Shown: positions 27,462 to 36,401 of the stretch, piece after piece
Numbering within the stretch: position 1 is the stretch's first letter
Layout: every line of letters begins with the position of its first letter
NCBI GenBank assembly: GCA_937942435.1
Contig: CALDEM010000003.1
Span: 1-42,104, forward strand
Reading direction: 5' to 3'
Origin: an uncultured Saprospiraceae bacterium
GTDB taxonomy: Bacteria > Bacteroidota > Bacteroidia > Chitinophagales > Saprospiraceae
DNA length: 42,104 nt
The notes under the pieces: generated by a model
The model's database searches: none
What the model was told of the DNA's origin: nothing
What the model saw: the letters and a program-made list of their open reading frames with translations, nothing else
Position numbers and translations under genes: made by a program

Positions 27462-27758
27462 ATTTAAGAAACAAGAATAGGCAATTTGCCTGGATATGGG
27501 ATATTTGAAATACTTAAGTTTGATATCTTGAAATCAAAACCTGATCCAACTATCGCTTAATATCTGACTATAATAATTGTAGCATATATTAGATTGCATT
27601 TTCGATAAGGGTTACTTTCTACTAGTCAATAGCCATAAAAATAAGTGGACGCACTACCTTGACACCAGATATTAATCTGACTTCGTAATCATTATAATTC
27701 TAATACCGATCTTTTTTATATCTTACACTTCGCGGCATACCAAAAGCAAAATCACCAC
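27462..27758. other. Divergent promoter region of kinase and LytTR regulator
   Basis: A 297-bp AT-rich spacer with no gene. It contains an inverted repeat TTTGAT (27519-27524) / ATCAAA (27533-27538) with an 8-nt spacer, which could be an operator. No firm promoter boxes were identified. Confidence 0.45.
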
Positions 27759-28463
27759 ATGGTAGCTTTAGATCACCTAAAAGCATTAATCATTGAGGAT
27801 GACTTGTCAGAATCAATCGACCTACAACAGAAACTTGAACATATTGGTATTACCTCTATTGAATCATCATTTAGTTTTGATGAGAGTGTCGAAAAAATAA
27901 AAAAAGGCCATTATGATTTGGCATTTGTCGACATTATACTGGACAAAGATGACACAGGTATAGTCCTTGCAGAACTACTCATCCACAAAAATATACCATT
28001 CATCATCACCACCAATCATGCAGATCTCTCCATGTTCTATAGCCTTAAAAAATATAGTCCACTTGCATATTTTCAAAAACCTATAGATTCCTTAGAACTG
28101 CGCTTCCGTTTAGAGAACTTTACTGAGTCATGCTCTGACTCTAAAACAGACTTCTTTTTTCATAAAGATGGAAGTGAGTTTATTAGAATTGAAAAAGCGG
28201 ATATCATTTATTTAGAAGTAGAAGGAAACTATGTAATGATATTTACAAGCAATGAAAAATACATGGTCAGATCTTCTCTAAAATCACTACTTGAGAAGAT
28301 TGATTCATCAGCATTTGTACAAATCCACCGCAAGTGGGCGATTAGAATAGATCTAGTTAAGTCATACAATGGTCGCACAAATAAGGCAGTCTTAGGCGAC
28401 TTGACTTTTCCTGTGGGTCGAAAGTTTCAATCAAAAGTAGCCAAGCGATTAGCGAATATTTAG
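27759..28463 (+). CDS. LytTR-family response regulator
   Basis: A 234-residue transcription factor with an N-terminal receiver (1-118) and a C-terminal LytTR DNA-binding domain (~132-230). Receiver residues are complete: acidic Glu13/Asp14, phospho-acceptor Asp58 in FVDIIL, Thr84, and Lys107 in FQKPID. The LytTR part has FIRIEKADIIYLEVEGNY, FVQIHRKWAI and FPVGRKFQ. It is transcribed divergently from the large sensor kinase, which is the obvious partner. LytTR regulators bind direct repeats about two turns apart; a candidate is at 24240. No leader features decide the start, but the ATG gives the expected receiver N-terminus. Confidence 0.92.
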   Translation: MVALDHLKALIIEDDLSESIDLQQKLEHIGITSIESSFSFDESVEKIKKGHYDLAFVDIILDKDDTGIVLAELLIHKNIPFIITTNHADLSMFYSLKKYSPLAYFQKPIDSLELRFRLENFTESCSDSKTDFFFHKDGSEFIRIEKADIIYLEVEGNYVMIFTSNEKYMVRSSLKSLLEKIDSSAFVQIHRKWAIRIDLVKSYNGRTNKAVLGDLTFPVGRKFQSKVAKRLANI

Positions 28464-28593
28464 TCTCTCCTGTCTCTTAGATGTGAAAGATCAGTAGATA
28501 GTTAGCTCATTATTCTATTGACAAGGCAATTTGGAGATCGAAGCCCCAACTCGGCATTTGATTAAGCGTAATTCTGGCTTGTAAGCAAAGGCT

Positions 28594-28954
28594 ATGTTCC
28601 CTATCCTATTCAAAACTGTACTTTTATCCTCAATTTGTCCAAATCCGAAGGAGGTGTTATCTATCTCAAAACATCCACTCAGTAGCCTAATATCTTTTGG
28701 CGTTGGCGTCTCGCTTATATTAATGACATCTCTAACTCTCGAGGCTCAGACAATCCAATGTAAACGCTCAACAATCATTTGATCGTGCGTATGATAATGC
28801 CACTGTCGATGATACCATTGTTTAGCTATCTGGAACATATGAAGACAATTTTATGGACATCCATAAGGATCATCTCTATATCAAGGCTGAAACTCTAGAA
28901 AGTATGATCTTTATAAGCGCCTCAAGAGTAGCTCTCAGAAGTGAAATTTGTTAA
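28594..28954 (+). pseudogene. Decayed exported beta-helix-like protein
   Basis: A frame from 28594 reads a hydrophobic signal-like stretch, GVGVSLILMTSLTLEAQTIQC, then goes out of register at about 28758-28762. The next frame (from 28763) continues NAQQSFDRAYDNATVDDTIV, hits an in-frame TAG at 28823, and resumes LSGTYEDNF and IHKDHLYIKAETLES before TAA at 28952. The phrase DDTIVLSGTYEDN followed by IxKxxLYIKAE is typical of the first rungs of right-handed parallel beta-helix (pectate-lyase-like) proteins. One frameshift and one nonsense codon, plus loss of everything after the first rungs, make this a relic. The rest of the 580-bp gap between the LytTR and permease genes has no other gene. 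Confidence 0.6.
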
Positions 28955-29031
28955 ACCGAGATAAGGATAAAAAAAATCTACTCATTATATCTACTGCAAC
29001 CCCACATAAATCAATAGTAGATCAAAAAGCC

Positions 29032-29039
29032 TAAATTTG
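29032..29039 (+). promoter_or_regulatory. Probable -7 box, AI-2E-family permease gene
   Basis: TAAATTTG matches TAnnTTTG exactly and ends 4 nt (ATCT) before the ATG at 29044, the same spacing as at 15887. A transcript would be leaderless or nearly so. Confidence 0.5.
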
Positions 29040-29043
29040 ATCT

Positions 29044-30312
29044 ATGGCGATGAAACAATATCAAAAGTATCTTGTAACAGCAGTCCCTATCTTATTAGTA
29101 TTACTGGTAGGTTATTACTTCTTTGATATTGTAACCTATGTCATACTTGCATGGATTCTATCTATGATCGGTGCTCCTCTGCACACCAAGCTACGTAAGG
29201 TTATAGGAAATACTGGAGGAGCAATTGTAACACTACTCTCTTTCTTCATTTTTACCATGGCGCTGATATGGTTATTTGTCCCACCTATCGTACAGCAGGC
29301 CCGTAATTTTTCAACTATAGATTACGAAGAAGTGCTCAGCTCATTAGATGAGCCAATCAATGACTGGAATGAGTGGCTTATCGAAAAGGGCATCTTGGAA
29401 GAGCAAATCAAAAACAGCACACAATTAGACTCCATAGAAGTCAATCAACCACCTATAATTGAGGTAGTACGATTGGATACGTTACAATCATCACTTGATA
29501 GCACTAGAGACAACATCACCATATTAGTACAAGTCAACCACCCGACGGCTATAGAAGAATCTGAAGGCAATGGAAATAACTCTTTAATGACTGATTCGTA
29601 TCTCGATAGAGTTAGAAAAAACCTTATCGGATTTCTCAATCCCTCTCGGATTTCACAAGTATTAACCACAATATTTGGAGCACTTGGCAATACGCTAATT
29701 GGTGTCATGTCGGTATTTTTCATCACATTCTTCTTTTTAAAAGATAAGGGTCTTTTTAATCAGATAGTAAGTACACTATCTCCTAATGACAAAGAAGAAA
29801 AGTGGGCAACAGCTATAGACTCAAGTGCTGAGATGCTCAAGCGATACTTTATTGGCATAGTAGTTCAGATTATTATCATCACTGTTTTTGTCAGCACGAT
29901 ACTAAGTCTACTTGGATTTCAAAATGCACTATTGATCGGATTCTTTGCCGCACTTATGAATGTCATCCCCTATTTAGGACCAATCTTGGGAGCTGCCTTT
30001 GCCATCATTATTACCATCTCTTCTAACCTCGATGTAAGCTTCTACGATGTACTTCTTCCTCAATTAGGTATTCTCGTTGCAGTCTTTGGTGCTATGCAGA
30101 TGTTTGACAACTTCTTGGTCCAGCCAAATGTTTTTTCTAAAAGTGTGAAAGCGCACCCATTGGAGATATTTATAATTATTCTTGTTGGTGCTAAGCTCGG
30201 TGGAGTCCTTGGTATGGTTATCGCTATTCCATTGTATACGATACTTAGAGTGATTGCAAAGCTCTTCTTAAGTGAGTTTAAGATAGTACAAAGGATTACT
30301 CAGGATTTATAG
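29044..30312 (+). CDS. AI-2E family transporter (PerM-like permease)
   Basis: A 422-residue integral membrane protein of the AI-2E exporter/PerM family (PF01594). It has about eight membrane helices: VTAVPILLVLLVGYYFFDI and ILAWILSMIGAPL, a third near 65-85, then a long ~110-residue extracytoplasmic insertion (~88-205), and a C-terminal set including LIGFFAALMNVIPYLGPILGAAFAI and VLGMVIAIPLYTILRVI, which contain the family-conserved Pro/Gly motif (NVIPYLGP). Members have been linked to autoinducer-2 export, sodium-proton exchange or other small solutes, so the substrate cannot be assigned here. It is a single-gene unit with a -7 box directly before the start. Confidence 0.88.
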   Translation: MAMKQYQKYLVTAVPILLVLLVGYYFFDIVTYVILAWILSMIGAPLHTKLRKVIGNTGGAIVTLLSFFIFTMALIWLFVPPIVQQARNFSTIDYEEVLSSLDEPINDWNEWLIEKGILEEQIKNSTQLDSIEVNQPPIIEVVRLDTLQSSLDSTRDNITILVQVNHPTAIEESEGNGNNSLMTDSYLDRVRKNLIGFLNPSRISQVLTTIFGALGNTLIGVMSVFFITFFFLKDKGLFNQIVSTLSPNDKEEKWATAIDSSAEMLKRYFIGIVVQIIIITVFVSTILSLLGFQNALLIGFFAALMNVIPYLGPILGAAFAIIITISSNLDVSFYDVLLPQLGILVAVFGAMQMFDNFLVQPNVFSKSVKAHPLEIFIIILVGAKLGGVLGMVIAIPLYTILRVIAKLFLSEFKIVQRITQDL

Positions 30313-30456
30313 CACACTATTCATAACCTCTAAACTCTATTAGTCTCTTCGATTGTAGCAAAGCGAAGTGGAGAAGTCCTTTCGCGGAGAGCGATATGTC
30401 ACTTAACGGCAAACGATTCGTCACATTAGATCATATCGAATTACATCTCTACTCTT

Positions 30457-30477
30457 TCAACTTTTTAAAAAAGTTGA
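30457..30477. repeat. 21-nt near-perfect palindrome
   Basis: TCAACTTTTT and AAAAAGTTGA form perfect 10-bp arms around one central A, 144 bp after the permease stop. It could end a transcript or bind a protein. Confidence 0.5.
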
Positions 30478-30792
30478 GCAAAAGCGACGGATCTATTATC
30501 TCAGTTAAAAGTAAGTAAAGTGAAAGATCAGTTAGTAAATCTACTCGCTGAATCATTGTATAGTGAGAATGTGAGTGCGTACACAATCTTCCTTTTAAGC
30601 CAGGCAAGCATGGCCTCCGCTCCATATCCGTCAAGTCTACGCTCACTTTATACAATTATCTATTTATTTTCGAAAATTTTCGGACTACTCCTTTTTTGTA
30701 CGGGCATATGAAGACACTTGCGTAAAGAATTCTTGAAGCCTTGGAAAGAATTTAGCAATTGTCTTCAGGTGCGAAGCAATGCCATTACAAAA

Positions 30793-30858
30793 AATGGTTT
30801 TTTTGCTCCTTTTTTGACCATTCAAAAATAGGAGATGAAAGAATTAGGAAAAACCATT
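30793..30858. repeat. Nested hairpin downstream of smpB
   Basis: Outer 10-bp arms AATGGTTTTT (30793-30802) and AAAAACCATT (30849-30858) enclose an inner hairpin CTCCTTTTTTGA (30806-30817) / TCAAAAATAGGAG (30822-30834) with a CCAT loop and one bulged base. The inner CCATT can also pair with the outer AATGG, so two alternative folds are possible. It lies 95-160 bp past the smpB stop. Confidence 0.45.
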
Positions 30859-30952
30859 CTTAAGAAGTAATTACACACGGCGTGAGTGCATCCAAAAGAC
30901 TTCACCTGTAAGAGAATTTAACTTGTACCTTTGGGTAATTTTTTTTGAAACT

Positions 30953-31408
30953 CTACTGATACTCTTTCTTCATCCGGTCCATATCCCTCTTCATATCTCG
31001 ATCCTTTATAGAATCTCTCTTATCGTATGATTTCTTACCTTGACCAAGAACGATTTGAATTTTAACAAGACCTCTTTCCGAAAAGAAGATCTTATAAGGT
31101 ATAATTGTAAAACCTTTTTCTTTTACTCTTTTGTCTAACTTTTTTAACTCAGTTTTCTTCAAGAGTAGTTTACGATCTCTACGAGGTTCATGGTTATTGA
31201 TATTACCATGATCGTATTCTCCGATATAAAGGCTCTTTATATAAAGTTCGCCATTTTTAAAGAGACAATATGCATCAGACAAGTTACCATTGCCAGAACG
31301 CAATGACTTCACCTCTGTCCCTACGAGCATGATTCCTGCATCAAACTCTTGTAAGAAGGTATACTCAAACTTGGCTTTTCGATTTACAATTTCCTTTGGA
31401 GCGTTCAT
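30953..31408 (-). CDS. smpB: SsrA-binding protein SmpB
   Basis: Binds tmRNA and brings it to stalled ribosomes for trans-translation. The 151-residue protein has the family's oligonucleotide-binding barrel: NRKAKFEYTFLQEFDAGIMLVGTEVKSLR, NLSDAYCLFKNGELYI, YDHGNINNHEPRRDRKLLL and the GKKSYDKRDSIKDRD-type basic tail ending at KKEYQ. Length and motifs are complete. It is the last gene of the minus-strand run, 18 bp after dipeptidyl peptidase IV. No ssrA gene was found in the window. Confidence 0.96.
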   Translation of the reverse strand: MNAPKEIVNRKAKFEYTFLQEFDAGIMLVGTEVKSLRSGNGNLSDAYCLFKNGELYIKSLYIGEYDHGNINNHEPRRDRKLLLKKTELKKLDKRVKEKGFTIIPYKIFFSERGLVKIQIVLGQGKKSYDKRDSIKDRDMKRDMDRMKKEYQ

Positions 31409-31426
31409 GATTAAGTAATAGTTAAA

Positions 31427-33625
31427 CTATGGCTTCAATTCCTGAAGACCTTCTCCATTCATAAGGTTCTCATGAAGGAAGTTAGTCATCTTGTTATACA
31501 AGTGCATTCTCGAAGTACCCCCGAAGATCCCATGGTTACGATTAGGATATATATATGTATCAAATTGTTTGTTAGCGGCGATTAAAGCATTAGACATCTC
31601 CATACTATTCTGTAGATGAACATTGTCGTCAGCGCCACCATGCACTAACAAATACTTGCCTCTCAATCTATCTGCAAAGTATATAGGCGAGTTGTCTCTA
31701 TAGCCAGACTCATTCTCTGCAAGTGTTCTCATATACCGCTCTGTATAGATTGTGTCATACCACTTCCAACTTGTGACCGGAGCGACTGCAATGGCAACAC
31801 TAAAGACATCATTGCCTTTTAAGATAGCAAGTGAGGACATATAGCCTCCATAACTCCAGCCAAAGATGCCAATCTTCAATGGATCTGTATATGGTAGACT
31901 GGCAAGATACTTTCCAGCTTCGATCTGATCTTGTGTCTCGTACTTGCCCAGCTCGAGGTACGTCATTTTTTTAAACTCCTCCCCTCTTGCGCCTGTTCCT
32001 CTTGGATCAACACAAGCTACGAGATATCCCTCTTGAGCCAGCATCTGGTACCACCAGTAGTTCATACCTTTCCAGCTATCTGTCACTTGCTGACTGCCAG
32101 GACCACTGTACTGTGTCAAAAATACTGGATACTTTTTAGTAGGATCAAAGTTTTTAGGTTTAATCATCCAGCCATTCAACTCAACGTTCTCAGTTGTAGT
32201 AAATTGGAAAAACTCCACTGGTCTTACACCATGTCGTTTTTGCAACCCCTTATAACTCTTGTTACTTTCTAACTCACGTATCAGTCTTTGCTTTCTATCA
32301 AATACATTATAAGAATTGACAACATTGACAGAACTATGATTTAAAGTATAGTAATCAAAAGTGCTACTGAAGGATGCATTGTTTGTTCCAGATTTTTTAG
32401 TCAGCTTCTTTTTACTCTTGCCATCAAGCCCAACACTATACACATGTCTTTCTAAGGGTGACACTTCTGCGGACTGATAGTAGACCATACCTCTGGCTTC
32501 ATCTACTCCATAAAAAGAAGTCACGTCATAATCACCACTTGTCAATGCTCTAACCTCTTTACCATCCATATCATATAGGTAGATATGATTGTAACCACTC
32601 TTCTCACTTGTCCATACAAAGTGCTTTCCATCATTTAGAAAAGTATGATCATTGGTGATATCGATATAGTACTTATTCTTTTCTTCTAAGAGTGTTCTTG
32701 TTTTTCCATTTTCAGTATTGATTGCAATCAATTGTAGATGGTTCTGGTGTCGATTCATTTTATAGATACAGACTTCATCTCCAGCGTTCGTCCATTTCAC
32801 CCGAGGGATATACATATCATCAAGATTGCCAACATTGAGTGGTGCACTTTCTTCAGTCCTAAGGTCAAAAAGGTGAGCGCTGATCTCAGCATTTTTAGCA
32901 CCGACTTTTGGATATTTGAAAGTTTGATATTCTGGGTAGAGTTCATCTTTATAAAGTGTCATAGTAAACTCTGGCACTTCTGATTCATCAAATCTCAAGT
33001 ATGCGATCTGCTTACTATCAGGTGACCACCAGAATGCTTTTACAATCGACAGCTCTTCTTCATATACCCAATCTGTTACACCGTTTATAATCTTGTTGGT
33101 CTCTCCATCAAATGTTATGGGCAGAGTAAGTTGCTCTGCTAGGTCATAGTAGTATAGATTATTTTCAAAAACATAACCTACCTTACTTGCATCAGGAGAG
33201 AACGTAGCATTCATCACCCTGCCTTCTTCATACAGTGCATGAAGCTTATCGCTTTTAAAATCAAAAATGTGATACTTAGCTAAGTACGATCTTCTGTAGA
33301 TAGATTCGTTTTCAGATTCTATAAGGATCATCGACTCATCATGATTAAACGAATAATCTTCTATCTCTCCTTCAAATCCCAACTGACCCTTAATCTCCTC
33401 GCCATCAAAAAGATCGGCTACATGCTCTCCTGTTGTGATGTCATACTTTTTGATCACATTATCTTCTAATCTCGTATAGTGTCTCCCATCATTTAGAAAG
33501 TTAAATCCAGGAACAGACTTAGGGATAAACTTATAATCTCTCCATATCGCTTCAACAGTGATCGGCTCTTGAGCCATGAGTGATGTTGAAACAAACCCAA
33601 CTAATAACCAAACTAATAATCTCAT
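31427..33625 (-). CDS. Dipeptidyl peptidase IV, secreted (S9)
   Basis: A serine exopeptidase that removes N-terminal X-Pro dipeptides, probably in the periplasm. The 732-residue protein has a signal peptide (MRLLVWLLVGFVSTSLMA), an eight-bladed propeller (~40-480) and an alpha/beta-hydrolase domain (~490-720). The catalytic triad is visible: Ser591 in GWSYGG, Asp666 in GGADDNVH and His698 in NRNHGI. DWVYEEE (185-191) carries the paired glutamates that hold the substrate amino terminus, a hallmark of DPP IV over other S9 peptidases. It lies 28 bp after the M14 gene and 18 bp before smpB, so the three are likely one transcript. The gene symbol dpp4 is not added because naming varies in this phylum. 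Confidence 0.93.
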   Translation of the reverse strand: MRLLVWLLVGFVSTSLMAQEPITVEAIWRDYKFIPKSVPGFNFLNDGRHYTRLEDNVIKKYDITTGEHVADLFDGEEIKGQLGFEGEIEDYSFNHDESMILIESENESIYRRSYLAKYHIFDFKSDKLHALYEEGRVMNATFSPDASKVGYVFENNLYYYDLAEQLTLPITFDGETNKIINGVTDWVYEEELSIVKAFWWSPDSKQIAYLRFDESEVPEFTMTLYKDELYPEYQTFKYPKVGAKNAEISAHLFDLRTEESAPLNVGNLDDMYIPRVKWTNAGDEVCIYKMNRHQNHLQLIAINTENGKTRTLLEEKNKYYIDITNDHTFLNDGKHFVWTSEKSGYNHIYLYDMDGKEVRALTSGDYDVTSFYGVDEARGMVYYQSAEVSPLERHVYSVGLDGKSKKKLTKKSGTNNASFSSTFDYYTLNHSSVNVVNSYNVFDRKQRLIRELESNKSYKGLQKRHGVRPVEFFQFTTTENVELNGWMIKPKNFDPTKKYPVFLTQYSGPGSQQVTDSWKGMNYWWYQMLAQEGYLVACVDPRGTGARGEEFKKMTYLELGKYETQDQIEAGKYLASLPYTDPLKIGIFGWSYGGYMSSLAILKGNDVFSVAIAVAPVTSWKWYDTIYTERYMRTLAENESGYRDNSPIYFADRLRGKYLLVHGGADDNVHLQNSMEMSNALIAANKQFDTYIYPNRNHGIFGGTSRMHLYNKMTNFLHENLMNGEGLQELKP

Positions 33626-33653
33626 TTTATCAATCTATCTTTTAAATAATATT

Positions 33654-36179
33654 CTAATCTACAAGAAACAAGGCGTTACTAAACAAAAACAATCCATTAT
33701 ACCAGAACCCTCTGAACAATGGATTATCAGCCATATAGATAACTTGCCCTCTTCCTCTCGACTCAACAACAAAAGCGGCCGAGTCGTTCAGTCTTTGCTT
33801 TATTTTGCTACCTGCGAAACCAACGACATTTCCATTTTCCTTGGGGTGATGGATGACATTGTCTGCACCGACTAATAACGGAAAAGTAGTACTGCTGGTT
33901 CTCAAAGAAAAATAGTTTTCTCCAAGTCCAAAACCAAGTGGATGGCTCTCGTCTACTTCTAACTCAAAGATCGCTCCTGGCACATAATCGCTTATGGCTC
34001 TTCTTTCGCTCTCGGAGTAGTGGTTATATCTCGCTGCTAGATCAGCAGCTTTGTTAGTTTTTTGGTCTTCGCTTTTTTCTTCATCAGTGGCATATCTCTT
34101 CAGACCAAACCCATCTTTATCCATGAGCTTTCTATTGGCACTACCGATTGCAATTAATTTGCCGCCACCTCTTACCCAAGAAGATATTTTAGATAGCATG
34201 CCATCATTCAAGCTATACCAACCTTCAGGTAGGACGAGCGTATTGTAAGCATCCAAGTCTACTCTACCAAAGCGATTGATATCGACTATAGAAAGAGGAT
34301 AATTGATCACACGATCAAAGTACCATTTGATCTGACCAAAAGCGTTTGTGCTGACACCTTCGCCACTTATCGAAAGAACCTTAGGCTTATCAATCAGATA
34401 GTTTCTACGGCTACCCAAGTCATACCCTGCATCAGCAAATCCACCAGAAATATTATCAACCTTTGTAGGATGTTCTGCCAATGTGGATTTCATGATATTT
34501 ATAAGTTCTGAACCCAAGGATCTATTGTCTGCCCTTGTGATAACCGCTGTACCCGACTCATATTCTTTACCATCGAGACTTAGGTTTTTAGAAAGCACCC
34601 TGACGGAAATATCGTTTGTTAGCAACTTACTCAAGAATTGTACGCTGCTCATATCTGTATGAGGCACGAGGTAGGCATAAGCCTCAGCTAAGGTTGATTT
34701 GTCCGACGACCACGTCAAGTCTACTGAAGAAGTCTTTGATTCTAGTGCGACAGCATCCAATCCATAAGCATATGGTAATGCCCATGCTGTTATATCATAC
34801 GTCACAGAATCTTCTAATTCTGACGATGGCTCAAGTAGTACTTGTGCTAGCAGTCCTTTTGGTTGATTAGCATTGACCACTAAGTCTCCAGGAGCCACAG
34901 CTACTCGTTCATTAGAAAATGAATTATAGTGATAACCATTGACTTCTGAGTTTGCTGTAACTGTACCATAGCGGATGTCTTGTCTTTCTAATAGTTCTGC
35001 TAGTGCTTTTACCCTTGCTCCAGACTTATCTTTTTTGATGATGAATGACTTGTATCTCCCAGGTGGTTTATTCTTTGAAACATTGAAAAAGTTCTTGAAC
35101 TCAGATATTACTTTTTCAGCATTTACAGAAGTGATCTCAATCGTACTTAAAGCAGTCGTCTTGTGATGGTCTATCCGATCCTTAAGCGTAAGTGTCTCGC
35201 CATTGCTCAAGTTAACACCACGCCCCCCAACACTGCCTCCGCCTTGCTCATATGTCATGCCAATCGCGCCAGAAAAAGTAGGGTAAGTATCTCCGTAACT
35301 TGGATAAAACAGATCAAATACCTCCTTTGTAAAGTACAACCATCCCTCTTTGTGAAAGTACTTGGCGTGGTTCTTACCGATGTCCTCTTGAAAGTCTCTT
35401 TGCCACTGTGTGATGTAAGGGTGATACGGCTTAGCTGCTGGTGCAAAGTAGTACGAACTCTCATGACCCATCTCATGAAGGTCAGCATGTACATGTGGTA
35501 ACCACTGATTATAAAGTGCCATGCGTTGCTGACTCTCGATCTGCGTCTGCCATGCCCAATCACGATTGAGATCAAAAAGATAATGATTGACTCTACCTCC
35601 AGGCCAAGGCTCAGCGTGTTCTATATCTTGGACATCAAGATTGTTTTCATCCATCGTGACATTGCGCACCCAGTGTGTGTATCGCGAATATCCATCTGGG
35701 TTGATCGATGGATCAAGTATAACAACAGTATTATCTAACCAAGCCTTTGTCTGACGATTGTTAGGATCTACTAAGTCATAGATCACGTGAGGCGCTGATT
35801 CTGAGCCAGCTGGTTCATTGCCATGAACCGAAAAGCTTAACCAAGCGATAGCCCTTGACGCTGACAAATCCACTTCTCCCCTTTCCATCCCTGCTAACTT
35901 TAAGTTGTTCATCCTGATCTCATCGAGGCGAGCATGATTAGCCTCGCTAGTTACGATAGCAATCATCAACGGGCGATCTTGATTAGTCTTACCATACCTT
36001 ACAAGTTTGACCAAAGGGCTATTAGCCGCTACATGCTCATAGTAATCCACGAGCATATGATGAGGAGTAAAGTGCTCCCCTAACTCATGTGGTAAAAACT
36101 CATCTGGTGATTGAAGCTGAGCTATCGAAGCGTTGTAAGCGGTCGATATGATAAAAATCAAGGTGATTAAGCGTCTCAT
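33654..36179 (-). CDS. M14 zinc carboxypeptidase, secreted
   Basis: An 841-residue exported metallopeptidase (signal peptide ending near ASIA). The M14 zinc ligands are His119 and Glu122 (SVHGNE) and His235 (DLHEMG), and the general base is probably Glu311 (GMTYEQGG). The catalytic domain covers ~40-345. The second half (~350-841) is a long accessory region seen in Bacteroidota M14 proteins: it includes a Rossmann/GATase-like stretch, YNTLVLPEGWYSLNDG and SSWVRGGGKLIAIG (~640-680), of unknown role. It probably trims amino acids from peptides outside the cytoplasm and acts with the adjoining DPP IV in peptide use. No sorting domain is visible at the C-terminus. Confidence 0.9.
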   Translation of the reverse strand: MRRLITLIFIISTAYNASIAQLQSPDEFLPHELGEHFTPHHMLVDYYEHVAANSPLVKLVRYGKTNQDRPLMIAIVTSEANHARLDEIRMNNLKLAGMERGEVDLSASRAIAWLSFSVHGNEPAGSESAPHVIYDLVDPNNRQTKAWLDNTVVILDPSINPDGYSRYTHWVRNVTMDENNLDVQDIEHAEPWPGGRVNHYLFDLNRDWAWQTQIESQQRMALYNQWLPHVHADLHEMGHESSYYFAPAAKPYHPYITQWQRDFQEDIGKNHAKYFHKEGWLYFTKEVFDLFYPSYGDTYPTFSGAIGMTYEQGGGSVGGRGVNLSNGETLTLKDRIDHHKTTALSTIEITSVNAEKVISEFKNFFNVSKNKPPGRYKSFIIKKDKSGARVKALAELLERQDIRYGTVTANSEVNGYHYNSFSNERVAVAPGDLVVNANQPKGLLAQVLLEPSSELEDSVTYDITAWALPYAYGLDAVALESKTSSVDLTWSSDKSTLAEAYAYLVPHTDMSSVQFLSKLLTNDISVRVLSKNLSLDGKEYESGTAVITRADNRSLGSELINIMKSTLAEHPTKVDNISGGFADAGYDLGSRRNYLIDKPKVLSISGEGVSTNAFGQIKWYFDRVINYPLSIVDINRFGRVDLDAYNTLVLPEGWYSLNDGMLSKISSWVRGGGKLIAIGSANRKLMDKDGFGLKRYATDEEKSEDQKTNKAADLAARYNHYSESERRAISDYVPGAIFELEVDESHPLGFGLGENYFSLRTSSTTFPLLVGADNVIHHPKENGNVVGFAGSKIKQRLNDSAAFVVESRGRGQVIYMADNPLFRGFWYNGLFLFSNALFLVD

Positions 36180-36251
36180 ATTCTGATATTACGCCCGAAT
36201 ATAGGACTATTCAGATCACTTAATGAGCTTCATTCACTGTATCTCTATTGA

Positions 36252-36401
36252 CTATATGACCTTGTAGTAAAGTACCAACACCAACCCAATCAACACCATG
36301 ATGACTAATAGGGCCAACGTTAAGTAAGGAGGCTTTGCATCTGGATCATGTGGATGATCATGATGGTGATGATGACCGCTATGGCTATTATGCTCAGACA
36401 T
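36252..36401 (-). CDS. 49-residue His-rich single-pass membrane peptide
   Basis: The start at 36401 is chosen because it gives the natural protein and sits in an ATGTCTGA overlap with the stop of the VanZ-like gene; a longer frame to 36476 would run antiparallel in phase through that gene. The first ~24 residues hold nine or more histidines and acidic residues (HSGHHHHHDHPHDPD), and the rest is one membrane helix (LALLVIMVLIGLVLVLYY) with Lys at the end. The His/Asp cluster looks metal-binding. I do not recognise the family. The 8-nt overlap with the upstream gene suggests coupled translation, so it may be a partner of the VanZ-like protein. Confidence 0.7.
   Translation of the reverse strand: MSEHNSHSGHHHHHDHPHDPDAKPPYLTLALLVIMVLIGLVLVLYYKVI

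Larger units (their letters stand above)
30313..30952. other. Long non-coding gap, permease to smpB
   Basis: 640 bp with no gene that I can support; short frames at 30449-30655 (minus) and 30520-30711 (plus) overlap each other and have no recognisable domain. It contains two notable structures, a 21-nt palindrome (30457-30477) and a nested hairpin (30793-30858). A TACCTTTG at 30927-30934 resembles a -7 box but points away from any gene. I looked for a tmRNA here and found none. Confidence 0.5.

Noticed and set aside
30449..30655. Minus-strand 68-residue frame vaguely like a transposase start
   Set aside because: Only a short stretch (DPSLLLNFFKK) is suggestive, and joining frames did not recover transposase motifs.
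30313..30952. Possible ssrA (tmRNA) gene beside smpB
   Set aside because: No tRNA-like ends, no tag frame ending in ALAA, and no T-arm sequence were found on either strand.
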